Shown here: in pieces, positions 48,686-58,192 of the stretch
Position numbering within the stretch: position 1 is the first letter of the stretch
Layout of the letters: each line of letters begins with the position of its first letter
Source of the DNA: Streptomycetaceae bacterium
GTDB taxonomy: Bacteria > Actinomycetota > Actinomycetes > Nanopelagicales > Nanopelagicaceae
Direction: 5' to 3'
DNA length: 64,000 nucleotides
NCBI GenBank assembly: GCA_027483765.1
Contig: JAIXTW010000002.1
Location: 97,394 to 161,393, forward strand
The notes under the pieces: model-generated
What the model was told of the DNA's origin: nothing
What the model saw: only the letters and a program-made list of their open reading frames with translations
The model's database searches: none
Made by a program: the position numbers and the translations under genes

Positions 48686-48691
48686 TACCTT
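48686..48691 (+). promoter_or_regulatory. Leaderless -10 box of kynU
   Basis: TACCTT is followed by 6 nt and the ATG at 48698. The divergent abc-f gene has TACGCT (48683-48688, minus strand), so the two hexamers share three bases. Confidence 0.5.
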
Positions 48692-48697
48692 TGAACT

Positions 48698-49972
48698 ATG
48701 AAGGTTACTGACCGTGCTTACGCATTAGAGCTCGATCAAAGCGACCCGCTTGCCGATTACCGAAGTAAGTTTGTGATAACTGACCCAAATCTCTGCTACC
48801 TCGACGGCAATTCGCTCGGCCGGTTGCCCCATGCCACAGTCAAAGTAATCGGAGATTACCTCTCGCAAGAGTGGGGCAAGGAAGTCGTTACCGGTTGGAG
48901 CCATTGGATAGATGAGGCACAGGTAGCGGGAGATCTTCTGGGTCGAGCGGTTCTGGGTGCGGCGCAAGGCCAAGTTCTAGTCTGCGACACAACATCGGTT
49001 AACTTCTATCAACTATGTCTTGCCGCAATTGGCGCGCGCCCTGGTCGAAAAACGATTATTACAGATGCCGCAAACTTTCCAACTGACCGCTACATTCTTG
49101 ATGGTATTGCTAAATACCACGGACTCAATCTAGTAATCATTGACAATGAGGATCCTAAGATTGCAGAGAATGAATTAATTACTGCAGAATTGCTAGAGAA
49201 GTACATGTCAGAAGATGTTGCGCTGGTAACTTTCGAAGTAATTCAATATCGATCAGGTGCACGTACAGATATAAAGTCCATCACTGACTTGGCTCGGAGA
49301 TATGGAGCCCTCGTTGTGTGGGATGCCAGCCATGCAGCCGGGGCAATCGAGTTGAACTTTGATGAAAATGGCGTTGATTTGGCCGTTGGGTGCACATATA
49401 AATATGGCAATGCCGGGCCTGGTGCTCCGGCCTGGTTATACGTGAATAAGAAAATTCAAAATGAATTACACACTCCAATTCAAGGATGGTTTGCCAACGA
49501 GGATCAATTTGGCATGGGAGCAGAGTTTGTAAAGGCCAATGGAATTCGTGGTTTCCAAATTGCTAGTCCATCAATCATTGGCATTCGCGGTATTCAAGTT
49601 TCCTTTGCGATGATTGAAGAAGCAGGTATCGAAGTGATTGCAGCGAAGGCAGCTACCGGAACTCAAATGATGATTGATTTATTTGATGAATGGTTAGCGC
49701 CTATCGGCTACACACTTCTCACTTCAAGAAATCCTCAGGAACGTGGCGGGCATATATCTATTGGTCACCCTGATGCAGCGAGAATCTGTGTAGCGCTTCG
49801 CAAATTTGCCAATGTCATTCCCGATTACCGAACACCTAACACAATACGTCTAGCTATCTCCCCGTTGACCACTTCCTATGTAGAAGTGTGGGATGGATTT
49901 CAAAGAATGAGAGATCTCACCGAAACACGGCAATACGAAAAGATTCAGGGGTCAGATTCAAGAGTTACTTGA
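48698..49972 (+). CDS. kynU: Kynureninase
   Basis: This 424-aa PLP enzyme splits kynurenine to anthranilate and alanine. LDGNSLGRLP is the N-terminal signature, DASHAAGA (209-216) the cofactor Asp, and CTYKYGNAGPGAP has the PLP-lysine Lys235. No tryptophan dioxygenase or formamidase is in the window, so it may use imported kynurenine or 3-hydroxykynurenine. Its 3' end overlaps the GT gene by 8 bp. Confidence 0.93.
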   Translation: MKVTDRAYALELDQSDPLADYRSKFVITDPNLCYLDGNSLGRLPHATVKVIGDYLSQEWGKEVVTGWSHWIDEAQVAGDLLGRAVLGAAQGQVLVCDTTSVNFYQLCLAAIGARPGRKTIITDAANFPTDRYILDGIAKYHGLNLVIIDNEDPKIAENELITAELLEKYMSEDVALVTFEVIQYRSGARTDIKSITDLARRYGALVVWDASHAAGAIELNFDENGVDLAVGCTYKYGNAGPGAPAWLYVNKKIQNELHTPIQGWFANEDQFGMGAEFVKANGIRGFQIASPSIIGIRGIQVSFAMIEEAGIEVIAAKAATGTQMMIDLFDEWLAPIGYTLLTSRNPQERGGHISIGHPDAARICVALRKFANVIPDYRTPNTIRLAISPLTTSYVEVWDGFQRMRDLTETRQYEKIQGSDSRVT

Positions 49973-51326
49973 GGCCGTAGGCATTTTCTGCAATCACTTT
50001 GCGCCGCTTAATGTAATCCTCTGAAGCACCAGTGATGAGGTGTTCGAATCGAACGTTTCCTTTTATCAAAGGATGCAGTTCTTCAGCCGAATTCTGTGAC
50101 CCCCAGATTGGGCCTTCGTTCTGCACCTTGTTATCTACCTTGTGTGGATTAATTACCCGGTAGACAAGGGCCAGTCTTCGTAGAACGCCCCAGAATAAAA
50201 CTCGCTTTAATCTCTGAAGTTGCCCATAGCGAGAATTTCCGCTCTTGAGTGAGAACTCATAGAGAATCTTTGCGATCTCGTCTCCCCCGACAGGATCAGG
50301 AAGGTGAGCACATTGATTATGAAGCCGCTCGCGAACTTGCGCATCTTGTAGCTTTTTGACGGTTGCCGTAATGCTCTTTAAATCTGCTTGGTTGGCTCGC
50401 AACGCAAAGCCCATGTCGTGACACCACTGCGCACGCGCCTCTTGATCATCTGTTCCTCGAATATTTGAGACAAATACGGTCGGTACTTGCGCTGGCAATA
50501 GTTCGTGCACGCCGTTGTATCCCGTTGCGCAAACACTTGCATCAAAGGCGTGCAGTACCTGAGCTAATGGGAAGTGGCGCACGACCCGAATATCTAATCC
50601 TGCAGGAGCTAGTGAGGATCCATTTTTATCAACTGGATTCTTTGTGAGTACAACTTGCAAATCTTTCCACCCTAGTAAACCTGAGAGCGCAGCTCTCATT
50701 TTTTCATTCACATCGCTTTCGCCAGTGCCAAGTTGAACTAGCACTGCCGGACGTGTGGGATCAAGACCCAATACTTTTCGAGCAGCATCGCGTGAAAGTG
50801 CACTCTCTTTGTGAAAGAGCGAGACCGGAGCAGTAACTATCGCCTCCGTGCGCCCTGAAGTCGGACCTAGGTCATAAGCTCGAGCAAAATCTCCTGGTTC
50901 GATCACTTGATCTACCAACTGCGATTGGAACGGTAAGACAAAGCGCAAAAGATTTTTCTGCCACATGCCTCGCCTGACCCATACGAGTTGTAATTTAGGA
51001 TCAATTAATTTAGTAGCGATGAAGCCAGGATATGGAACTACGCCATCGAAGGAGATGACGCTGGCGCCGGTCTCGTGCGCTATTGCAACTAAGCGATCAC
51101 GAAAGTAAGTATCCCAATTCTTTCGAGGCATCCATCCTCGAGTTTTTCCAGGGATGTACTCACACCGAATTCCAGTTGCGGCAGGAATTTCTGCAATACC
51201 ACCAGCAACAGAGACAATTACGGGTGTAGCAAAATTCTTCATCGCTTCTGCTATCGCCGTTGCTCTAGCTAAGTGGCCCATTCCAATTCCATTGCTCGTC
51301 GCAAGGATGATCGTTGGTTTACCCAT
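49965..51326 (-). CDS. GT-B glycosyltransferase (MurG/GT28-like)
   Basis: This 453-aa protein begins GKPTIILATSNGIGMGHLAR, with the GIGMGHLAR loop typical of the MurG/GT28 fold, and has VQLGTGESDVN and LPAQVPTVFVSN in the nucleotide-sugar half. The last 90 residues are basic and unmatched. The ATG at 51326 overlaps the upstream GT2 gene by 8 nt; a start at 51440 would run deep into that gene. It is the last gene of a three-glycosyltransferase operon. Confidence 0.85.
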   Translation of the reverse strand: MGKPTIILATSNGIGMGHLARATAIAEAMKNFATPVIVSVAGGIAEIPAATGIRCEYIPGKTRGWMPRKNWDTYFRDRLVAIAHETGASVISFDGVVPYPGFIATKLIDPKLQLVWVRRGMWQKNLLRFVLPFQSQLVDQVIEPGDFARAYDLGPTSGRTEAIVTAPVSLFHKESALSRDAARKVLGLDPTRPAVLVQLGTGESDVNEKMRAALSGLLGWKDLQVVLTKNPVDKNGSSLAPAGLDIRVVRHFPLAQVLHAFDASVCATGYNGVHELLPAQVPTVFVSNIRGTDDQEARAQWCHDMGFALRANQADLKSITATVKKLQDAQVRERLHNQCAHLPDPVGGDEIAKILYEFSLKSGNSRYGQLQRLKRVLFWGVLRRLALVYRVINPHKVDNKVQNEGPIWGSQNSAEELHPLIKGNVRFEHLITGASEDYIKRRKVIAENAYGLK

Positions 51327-52842
51327 TGCGCAATACTTTTCGCAAGACCAACTTTGCAAGCTTCTTAATAAAAATAGCCAACTGTTTAGGTGAATTAACT
51401 TTCTTTCCTTCACGCTTAATGAATCTGAAGAATCGACCAATCCGAGAACGCTTGCCTACGTTTACTTGCATGAATCTCTCATGGGTCAGCCACGAAATCC
51501 CCCACTGCTGTGAGATGTTTTCATAAACCCATCCACCGGTTGATACTGCCCGAGCTAGCGCTGGACCAAAAATTACAAAAGCGCGATTATCTTCCTGATC
51601 AACGATTCCCGTTAGGCCTTCGCCTTTCAAGAGCTGATAATCAGACAAGTGCTTAAAGTTAACTTTTAACTTACCTTCGGCGAAAATATAGTGTGCAGTA
51701 GAACTTGGCTCGATTAGTTCAATGATGTCATCTATCGTGAGATTTACATCAGAATCAATCTCCACAAAGTCAAAGCGCTCATCGCCCTTGAGCCAAGAGT
51801 GAATTTCGCGTAGATCTGCGTATTCATCTGTCGTCGGAGAGTATCGATTTCTTAGTACTTTCCACGGGCCAAGTAGTGTGAAATGAGCCGAGGTTCCTTT
51901 GAGAGCCAAGAGTTCAGTCTGATACTCAAGTAGTTCGGATAATTTTAGGTTTCGAACATCAAAGAAGATTTTGTACGTTGGAACTTTCCAATCGAATTCA
52001 TAACGTGAGCGAATTGAGTGCATTTCGGGTATGAACTGCGCTAGCGCCGGATCATTGTGGCGTTGAATTAAATCTTTATTCTTTTCAACTGTACTAAATC
52101 CTAAGTGCCATGAATGGGCGTTACGTTCAGGGACTGTTCGTAGTCCATTTGCAAAAATGCGCCAACCAAGTTCAGTATCTTCTCCCGTAATGAGTTCACG
52201 GTTATAACCGCCCAATTTGGACCATTGTGAATTCATGATTGAGAAAGTCGCGCCCACCACTGATCGGTAGCCTTCTAGCGCTGGTTTCCGTAAATCATCT
52301 GTGCGATTGATTCGCTCTTCCCACAGATCCTTACTCCAACTTTGCTTGTGCAGATTATGAAATTCACCTTGTGATAGCGAGTGATAGAGATCTTTCGGGG
52401 TGTAGCCCCAATCTTGAACAAATCTCTTCCATCCCAACACAACGTAATCGTCGGCGTCGTGGTGCCACTTCATATGTTCTGCCAGGTGGGTTGGTTCAAA
52501 AACCATATCCGCATCCACAAACCACAAGACATCTTCCTTGAGTTTTGCTACACAGTCATTGGTGGCTGCAGTCTTGCCCCAATGTGATGGAGAGTTCTTA
52601 TAACGAATGATGTTGGTATTTTTTGGTGCAAGAGCTGGAATTGTGATGGCCATTTGGCTGCCATCATCGATTATGTACACATACAGAAGCTTTGATGGAT
52701 AACTCTGAGCGCTCAAAGAAGCCAGCACCAGATCGAGTTTCTCCTGACCATCTCGGCATGAAATTACGACTGCAACAGATAGCGATGGTCGAGCAACGAT
52801 TGCAAGCTCTTCTGGTCGTTCGAATCGAAATTGAGTACTCAT
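51319..52842 (-). CDS. GT2 glycosyltransferase with C-terminal extension
   Basis: This 507-aa protein has a GT-A domain: SVAVVISCRDGQEKLDLVL at the start, IIDDGS (58-62), and the DxD-type DAD (110-112) in WFVDADMVF. ITGEDTELGWR is the acceptor/base region. Residues 310-507 form an added region without recognised motif, ending in a basic tail. It overlaps the upstream GT2 gene by 4 nt (ATGA). Confidence 0.87.
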   Translation of the reverse strand: MSTQFRFERPEELAIVARPSLSVAVVISCRDGQEKLDLVLASLSAQSYPSKLLYVYIIDDGSQMAITIPALAPKNTNIIRYKNSPSHWGKTAATNDCVAKLKEDVLWFVDADMVFEPTHLAEHMKWHHDADDYVVLGWKRFVQDWGYTPKDLYHSLSQGEFHNLHKQSWSKDLWEERINRTDDLRKPALEGYRSVVGATFSIMNSQWSKLGGYNRELITGEDTELGWRIFANGLRTVPERNAHSWHLGFSTVEKNKDLIQRHNDPALAQFIPEMHSIRSRYEFDWKVPTYKIFFDVRNLKLSELLEYQTELLALKGTSAHFTLLGPWKVLRNRYSPTTDEYADLREIHSWLKGDERFDFVEIDSDVNLTIDDIIELIEPSSTAHYIFAEGKLKVNFKHLSDYQLLKGEGLTGIVDQEDNRAFVIFGPALARAVSTGGWVYENISQQWGISWLTHERFMQVNVGKRSRIGRFFRFIKREGKKVNSPKQLAIFIKKLAKLVLRKVLRNG

Positions 52843-53660
52843 TTACTGTAGCTCCCAAATATCGGGTGCTGCCACTGACCGACGACATGCTCGTTTGCGC
52901 CGTTGAGATACTTTGAATAATTGGTCGCGTAGGTATGGAATGTGAATGTTCGGCGATAAACATATCCTGCCCCAAAAGTGCGCCATATTTTTCCGCCATT
53001 ATTTGTCACTCCGCTAAGCAAGTAGCGATCTACCGCGGTGTATCCATCTCCAAACCAGCCGGCCGCCTGCGCACTCAACCGCTTCGCCAAAATCGTGCCA
53101 CCGCAAACCCAGTCACTCCATAACTCAACCGCTTGAGTGCCGTGTGGTGAGAATCGTCGCACCGTCAGCTGCAACGGCTCTAAATAAACATAATTCATGG
53201 CTCTACCGACAACATCAGCGCTGGTCTCGATTGCGGCATCTACTAGATCCCTTAAATGTTCTGGGCCGTAATAGTCATCGTCATCCATCTTCGCGATGTA
53301 ATCCCCGGTTGAAGCTTCAGCAAGAGCGGAGAGAATACTGCCGAGATTCTGCTCCTTGGCGAAACTGTGAAGATGCACTGAAACTTTTCTTTGGCTTAGC
53401 TCTTTAATGAGTTTCTTGTGCGTTGTATTTAACTCAATTGCATGCAAGCCAATCATTAACTCAAATTTGGTCAGTGTCTGGGTGCACAGCTGATTAAGCA
53501 GATTAGCAAGATCGTCTGAGCGAACCGTTGAAACAAGAACGGAGACTGAGGGATACTGCTTAATTTTTGATCTCCGGCTTTTTCGCAATAGTTCTAGAGC
53601 GGCAATTTCCTGAGAAAAACTGGTGAGTTTACCGAGACTCGTAATTGCTGGCTCTGACAC
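52839..53660 (-). CDS. GT2 glycosyltransferase
   Basis: This 273-aa GT-A enzyme has VSVLVSTVRSDDL, then DDDD (126-129) in IAKMDDDDYYGPEH as the metal-binding site. It is a small family 2 enzyme that transfers one sugar. The GTG start is supported by TAGTCT 6 nt upstream. It is the first gene of the operon and faces the sulfotransferase gene. Confidence 0.88.
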   Translation of the reverse strand: MSEPAITSLGKLTSFSQEIAALELLRKSRRSKIKQYPSVSVLVSTVRSDDLANLLNQLCTQTLTKFELMIGLHAIELNTTHKKLIKELSQRKVSVHLHSFAKEQNLGSILSALAEASTGDYIAKMDDDDYYGPEHLRDLVDAAIETSADVVGRAMNYVYLEPLQLTVRRFSPHGTQAVELWSDWVCGGTILAKRLSAQAAGWFGDGYTAVDRYLLSGVTNNGGKIWRTFGAGYVYRRTFTFHTYATNYSKYLNGANEHVVGQWQHPIFGSYSK

Positions 53661-53666
53661 CAGGCA

Positions 53667-53672
53667 AGACTA
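53667..53672 (-). promoter_or_regulatory. Leaderless -10 box of the GT operon
   Basis: TAGTCT on the minus strand, followed by 6 nt and the GTG at 53660. Confidence 0.5.
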
Positions 53673-53695
53673 TCAATCTTCAAAACTTCGACTGA

Positions 53696-53701
53696 TAAGA
53701 T
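53696..53701 (+). promoter_or_regulatory. Leaderless -10 box of the sulfation operon
   Basis: TAAGAT is followed by 6 nt and the GTG at 53708. It lies 23 nt from the minus-strand -10 box of the glycosyltransferase operon. Confidence 0.5.
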
Positions 53702-53707
53702 TCAAAA

Positions 53708-54580
53708 GTGTCTAGCCAAGGCAAAATGCCCTCAACAAAGAAGTTTCTCCTTAATGTGAGGGCACTTCTGCCTTACTTTGTTGCCAAATACCTTCGTAAG
53801 CCTGGCCCATCAGATTCAAAAATAGTTTTTGTACTTTCATTTCCCCGTTCTGGCACCCACGCAATCGGTAGCTTGCTATCCAATGATCAGGTGGGATTCC
53901 ACTACTACGGTGAATTTTTTATCTTCAATGCTTGGAATAAAAACATTGAGAAGATTAATCGCTTCTATCCGTTCTTCTCGTTTCGATACTCACAAAATCT
54001 GAAACAACAACGAAAGAATTGGTCTTACAACAAATTTGAAACTACATCCTTAGATGCTCATAGAACATTGGACGCGCTAAAAAAGATTCCTGGCATACAC
54101 GTGATAAAGATTTTTCCGCAGCATCTGCCTGATAACTTGCTGGAATCGCTCATCTCTGAATATACGCCCCACATAATTTTCTTGCGCAGAAACCATCTCG
54201 ATCGTTTTGTATCTCATAAGAAGGCCAATGCAACCGGTAAATGGCACACGGCTTCGACTTCGGATCTCGTGATTAATTTAGATGCAGCTGAGTTGAATCG
54301 CTTTATTGATGACTTCACCAAGTTTTATACCCATTACTTAAAATTTGCACAGAATCAGGGATGCCAAATTCTTGACGTTGATTTCGATGATTTACATAGC
54401 CCAGATAAGGTGCGAGAGATTCAGAGTTTTGCACACTTTAAAGGATTCTCAGATTGGGATAAGTTAACTCTTGCTCCAACAACAGTAAAGCAGGATCGCT
54501 CCAATAAGGTTCAGGATGATTTTCTCTCATCAATGGGTAAGAATTACGCTGACTTCGTATTTCCAAAGGTGCTGACATGA
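53708..54580 (+). CDS. PAPS-dependent sulfotransferase
   Basis: This 290-aa protein has the 5'-phosphosulfate loop [14 protein letters not shown] (44-57) and the 3'-phosphate motif [13 protein letters not shown] with Arg161 and Ser169. It would move sulfate from PAPS to a hydroxyl of a glycan or lipid. No signal peptide is seen, so it acts in the cytoplasm. The GTG at 53708 is favoured by a leaderless -10; an in-frame ATG at 53726 (with AAGG upstream) is the alternative. It overlaps cysD by 4 nt, which ties it to PAPS supply. Confidence 0.87.
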   Translation: MSSQGKMPSTKKFLLNVRALLPYFVAKYLRKPGPSDSKIVFVLSFPRSGTHAIGSLLSNDQVGFHYYGEFFIFNAWNKNIEKINRFYPFFSFRYSQNLKQQRKNWSYNKFETTSLDAHRTLDALKKIPGIHVIKIFPQHLPDNLLESLISEYTPHIIFLRRNHLDRFVSHKKANATGKWHTASTSDLVINLDAAELNRFIDDFTKFYTHYLKFAQNQGCQILDVDFDDLHSPDKVREIQSFAHFKGFSDWDKLTLAPTTVKQDRSNKVQDDFLSSMGKNYADFVFPKVLT

Positions 54581-55482
54581 CTATAAAGAAGCGTGTTCTG
54601 AAGGAACTCGAGAACGAATCGATAGAGATCTTCCGTGAAACTGCGGTTGGTTTCCGCAAGCCAGTCATGATGTATTCAATAGGTAAGGACTCAACAGTTC
54701 TGTTACATCTAGCACGAAAAGCTTTTTATCCAGCGCCCATACCATTTCCACTACTTCACATCGATACCACCTGGAAATTTAAGGAGATGATCTCCTTTAG
54801 AGATCGAGTCGTTGCAGAGACTAATTCAAATTTAATTGTCCATACAAACCAAGCTGGCGTAGAAGCAAATATCACTCCATTTACAACAGGTATTTCGGAG
54901 TACACGCGTGTGATGAAGACTGTCGCGCTGCGCGAGGCCCTTGATTTACATGGCTTTGATGCTGCAATTGGCGGATCTCGACGAGATGAAGAGAAGTCTC
55001 GCGCGAAGGAGAGAATCTTTAGCGTCCGCGATCCTGGCCATCGATGGAATCCTCGTGAACAACGCCCGGAACTTTGGAACACCTATAACACTCGGCTCGG
55101 CCCAGGACAGACTATGCGTGTCTTTCCTATTTCAGATTGGACCGAGAATGATATTTGGCATTACATCTTGCAAGAGGGGATCGAAGTAAATCCGCTCTAC
55201 TTTGCAAAAGAACGTCCAGTTGTTAAACGTGGCGACCAATTAATCATGGTCGATGATGATCGTTATCAACTGCAGGATGGCGAAACACCGTTTATGAAGC
55301 AGGTTCGCTTCCGCACATTAGGGTGTTACCCACTTACCGCGGCGGTTGAATCCAGCGCCCACACTATCGAGGATGTCGTTGAAGAAGTATTACAAGTGAA
55401 GTTAAGTGAGCGAGCCACAAGGCTTATTGATGGCGACAATGAAGATTCTATGGAGAAGAAGAAGACCGAGGGGTACTTCTAA
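54577..55482 (+). CDS. cysD: Sulfate adenylyltransferase subunit 2
   Basis: This 301-aa PP-loop ATPase has SIGKDS (34-39) and [15 protein letters not shown]. With CysN it makes APS from sulfate and [14 protein letters not shown] is typical. It is coupled to the sulfotransferase gene (ATGA) and to cysNC (TAATG), so the four genes are one operon. Confidence 0.95.
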   Translation: MTIKKRVLKELENESIEIFRETAVGFRKPVMMYSIGKDSTVLLHLARKAFYPAPIPFPLLHIDTTWKFKEMISFRDRVVAETNSNLIVHTNQAGVEANITPFTTGISEYTRVMKTVALREALDLHGFDAAIGGSRRDEEKSRAKERIFSVRDPGHRWNPREQRPELWNTYNTRLGPGQTMRVFPISDWTENDIWHYILQEGIEVNPLYFAKERPVVKRGDQLIMVDDDRYQLQDGETPFMKQVRFRTLGCYPLTAAVESSAHTIEDVVEEVLQVKLSERATRLIDGDNEDSMEKKKTEGYF

Positions 55483-57305
55483 TGTCCGGTGCAATAGTTC
55501 GCCTTTTAACGTGTGGCAGTGTTGATGATGGTAAATCAACCCTGATTGGTCGCCTTTTAGTGGAGACCGACAGCATTCCGCACGACACCATTGGCGCAGC
55601 CAGGAAAGTGCGTCGAACAGGTTCGACTATTCCTGCTGGAGAAATTGATTTCAGCCTTCTCACCGATGGTTTAGAAGCCGAGCGCGAACAAGGCATCACT
55701 ATTGATGTCGCTTACCGATCTATGAATCTTTTAGATGGCAAACGTCTGATTATTAGCGATGCGCCCGGACATGAGCAGTACACCCGAAATATGGTTGTTG
55801 CTGCATCGCGTGCTGATATTGCACTCGTACTAGTCGATGGAATTAAGGGTGTTCGCACACAGACTTTGCGCCACCTAACAATCTGTTCACTTATGGGCGT
55901 ATCTCGCGTAATTGTTGCCATCAATAAACTAGATGCGGTCGGCTTTGATCAGAAAGTATTTGATGACATTTCGGCTGAGATTCAAAAAACTATTGACCGG
56001 CTTCAACTTAAAGATGTTCACATCATCCCGTTGAGCGCGCTCTCAGGCGATAATGTTGTTTACCCAAGTGAAAATATGAATTGGTACACCGGAAATACGC
56101 TCATTGACTGCATTCAAGGCTGGAGCAAGCCCGTTGATGCAGATGCCCAAGGGTTGATGCGAATTCAGATGATTGCAAGAGCAGAAAACTTCCGCGGACT
56201 CGCGGGCACTGTTCGCCGCGGAAGTTTTCGCAAGGGTGATGAAGTCATAATTTTCCCAAGTAAGCAGAAGGCAAAGGTTGCCTCAATCGTGACCTTCAAT
56301 CAGGAGCACGATGTTGCTGAATTGGATTCTGCTGTGACATTGGTATTGGAACCTGAAGTTGATGTCACTCGAGGCGATGTCATCGCGCAATCTGCCGAAG
56401 ACTTAACCCCATCCGATCGATTAGCCGCACATGTTGTCTGGCTAAACGAGGAGCCGCTCATTCACAGTCGGTCCTACTTACTAGTGAGTGGCGCCACGAC
56501 AACGCCAGCAATTATTACAAAAATACGACACAAAATTGATGTCAATACCGGCGAACATATTTCTTCAGATGCGCTGGCGATGAATGAAATCGGAGATGTA
56601 GAGGTCGCTACAGATATTCCGGTAATCATGCGGGCATACACAGAGTCACGCGAATTCGGAAACTTTATTCTTGTTGATCGCTTAACCTTAAAAACAGTTG
56701 GCGCCGGAATGGTTCGCCATTCATTGCGACGAGCGTCAAACGTTACGCATCAAGATTATGAGATTACTAAAACCCAACGTGGAGCGCAGAAGTCACAGCG
56801 GGGTCGCGTTATCTGGCTGACAGGTTTATCAGGTTCAGGTAAATCAACAATTGCTAACGCTTTAGAGCAACGACTCTTTGCCTCTGGTGCTCACGCGTAC
56901 GTGTTAGATGGTGATAACTTGCGTTTGGGTCTGAATATGGATCTTGGATTTACTCCCGAAGATCGAGCCGAGAATGTTCGACGTGTCTCAGAAGTTGCAA
57001 AGCTCATGGTTGACGCTGGTCTAATCGTGATTACCGCGTTGGTAAGTCCTTTTGAAGTCGACCGCCAACGCGCAAAGAGTATTTTTGAAGATGGCGAGTT
57101 CATCGAAGTATTTGTTGATACTCCGGTTGAAACGTGTCGTTCGCGTGATCCCAAGGGTCTTTATAAGAAGTCTGCAGCAGGAGAGATTCCAAACTTTACT
57201 GGTGTGGGACAAGACTATGAGAGGCCTATCTCGCCAGATTTACATCTCGATGGAACCGCGTCTGTCACCGACAGTGTTGAGAAGATAATTAAGATTCTTT
57301 TATGA
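55482..57305 (+). CDS. cysNC: CysN-CysC fusion: sulfate adenylyltransferase GTPase plus APS kinase
   Basis: This 607-aa bifunctional enzyme has a GTPase domain with GSVDDGKST (12-20), DAPGH (93-97) and NKLD (148-151), followed by the beta-barrel domains. From about residue 441 there is a complete APS kinase with GLSGSGKST (448-456) and DGDN (476-479). CysN regulates and drives APS formation; CysC phosphorylates APS to PAPS. Both domains keep their key residues. No APS/PAPS reductase is in the window. Confidence 0.95.
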   Translation: MSGAIVRLLTCGSVDDGKSTLIGRLLVETDSIPHDTIGAARKVRRTGSTIPAGEIDFSLLTDGLEAEREQGITIDVAYRSMNLLDGKRLIISDAPGHEQYTRNMVVAASRADIALVLVDGIKGVRTQTLRHLTICSLMGVSRVIVAINKLDAVGFDQKVFDDISAEIQKTIDRLQLKDVHIIPLSALSGDNVVYPSENMNWYTGNTLIDCIQGWSKPVDADAQGLMRIQMIARAENFRGLAGTVRRGSFRKGDEVIIFPSKQKAKVASIVTFNQEHDVAELDSAVTLVLEPEVDVTRGDVIAQSAEDLTPSDRLAAHVVWLNEEPLIHSRSYLLVSGATTTPAIITKIRHKIDVNTGEHISSDALAMNEIGDVEVATDIPVIMRAYTESREFGNFILVDRLTLKTVGAGMVRHSLRRASNVTHQDYEITKTQRGAQKSQRGRVIWLTGLSGSGKSTIANALEQRLFASGAHAYVLDGDNLRLGLNMDLGFTPEDRAENVRRVSEVAKLMVDAGLIVITALVSPFEVDRQRAKSIFEDGEFIEVFVDTPVETCRSRDPKGLYKKSAAGEIPNFTGVGQDYERPISPDLHLDGTASVTDSVEKIIKILL

Positions 57306-58057
57306 ATTGGCTTCTCTTTGCACTCGTAGGGTCAGCAGCTCAGTTAATTGATGGCTCTCTAGGAATGGGTTTTGGGCTTACCAGCTCAACTCTTCTGGTC
57401 ACACTGGGGGCATCTGCAGTAGTTGCGTCGACGGCTGTTCATATCGCCGAAATTGGTACCACTCTTGCTTCTGGCGCCTCACATTGGCACGCTGAAAATA
57501 TAGATAAGAAAATTCTCTTGCGCTTAGCTATCCCTGGTGGCATCGGTGCTTTCCTTGGTGCAACCTTTCTCTCGTTTATAGATATTTCAAGTTCAAAGAT
57601 ATTTATTTCGACTCTTCTTCTTTTCTTAGGTTTCTTACTTCTCTACCGCAATGTCTTTAAGTCAGAACCTCAGATAAATTCCTTGCAGATTAAGAATCCA
57701 CGATTTCTCACCTACTTAGGTTTCACCGGTGGATTTGTTGATGCTTCAGGTGGTGGGGGTTGGGGACCAATCGTCACACCAACGCTCATGACAACAACTG
57801 CTACTGAACCTCGTAAAGTTATCGGAACAGTAAGTGCAGCAGAATTTGTCGTTGCGCTATGTGCTTCTGCCGGATTCTTAGCGCAGATCGGACGTATTGA
57901 TATCAATTGGGCAACGGTTGGCGGTTTAGCTTTAGGCGGAGTAATTGCAGCCCCAATAGCTGCGCGGCTTGTTGGTCGTTTACCTGCGAAGTATCTTGGA
58001 ATTATCGTCGCGGTCGGAATTATCGTATTAAATGCAATTCAGATTATTCGTGCGTAA
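57302..58057 (+). CDS. TauE/SafE-family permease
   Basis: This 251-aa membrane protein has about eight helices in two repeats, with QLIDGSLGMGFGLTSSTLL in the first and GGFVDASGGGGWGPIVTPTLM in the second, the family signature. Members move sulfite, sulfoacetate or related anions. Coupled to cysNC by ATGA, it may take up sulfate or export a sulfur anion; sulfate uptake fits the operon better, but this is inference. Confidence 0.88.
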   Translation: MNWLLFALVGSAAQLIDGSLGMGFGLTSSTLLVTLGASAVVASTAVHIAEIGTTLASGASHWHAENIDKKILLRLAIPGGIGAFLGATFLSFIDISSSKIFISTLLLFLGFLLLYRNVFKSEPQINSLQIKNPRFLTYLGFTGGFVDASGGGGWGPIVTPTLMTTTATEPRKVIGTVSAAEFVVALCASAGFLAQIGRIDINWATVGGLALGGVIAAPIAARLVGRLPAKYLGIIVAVGIIVLNAIQIIRA

Positions 58058-58079
58058 AACTCGCTGAAATCGCTATCTG

Positions 58080-58108
58080 TTGCAAGTTTTTACCGCATCA
58101 TAGATAAT
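58080..58108 (+). promoter_or_regulatory. Probable promoter of the HemL-like gene
   Basis: TTGCAA (58080-58085), a 17-nt spacer and GATAAT (58103-58108) form a sigma-70 type promoter. It would give a 5' leader of about 78 nt that contains two hairpins (TTGCG/CGCAA near 58113-58129 and GTTTCT/AGAAAC at 58156-58172) and an unused AAAGGAG (58134-58140). Confidence 0.5.
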
Positions 58109-58155
58109 TACTTTGCGTTCATTCGCAAGACTCAAAGGAGAGTACTTCTCAAACG

Positions 58156-58176
58156 GTTTCTAAATCAGAAACTTTT
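58156..58176 (+). terminator. Possible attenuator hairpin before the HemL-like gene
   Basis: GTTTCT and AGAAAC pair around a 5-nt loop and TTTT follows. The stem is short and A/T-rich, so it may be a weak terminator for the upstream operon, an attenuator in the leader, or an operator. Confidence 0.35.
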
Positions 58177-58192
58177 GCCGTACAGCTTTACA

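Noticed and set aside
51327..51440. An N-terminal extension of the MurG-like gene
   Set aside because: It runs inside the upstream GT2 gene and the conserved loop follows the ATG at 51326 directly.
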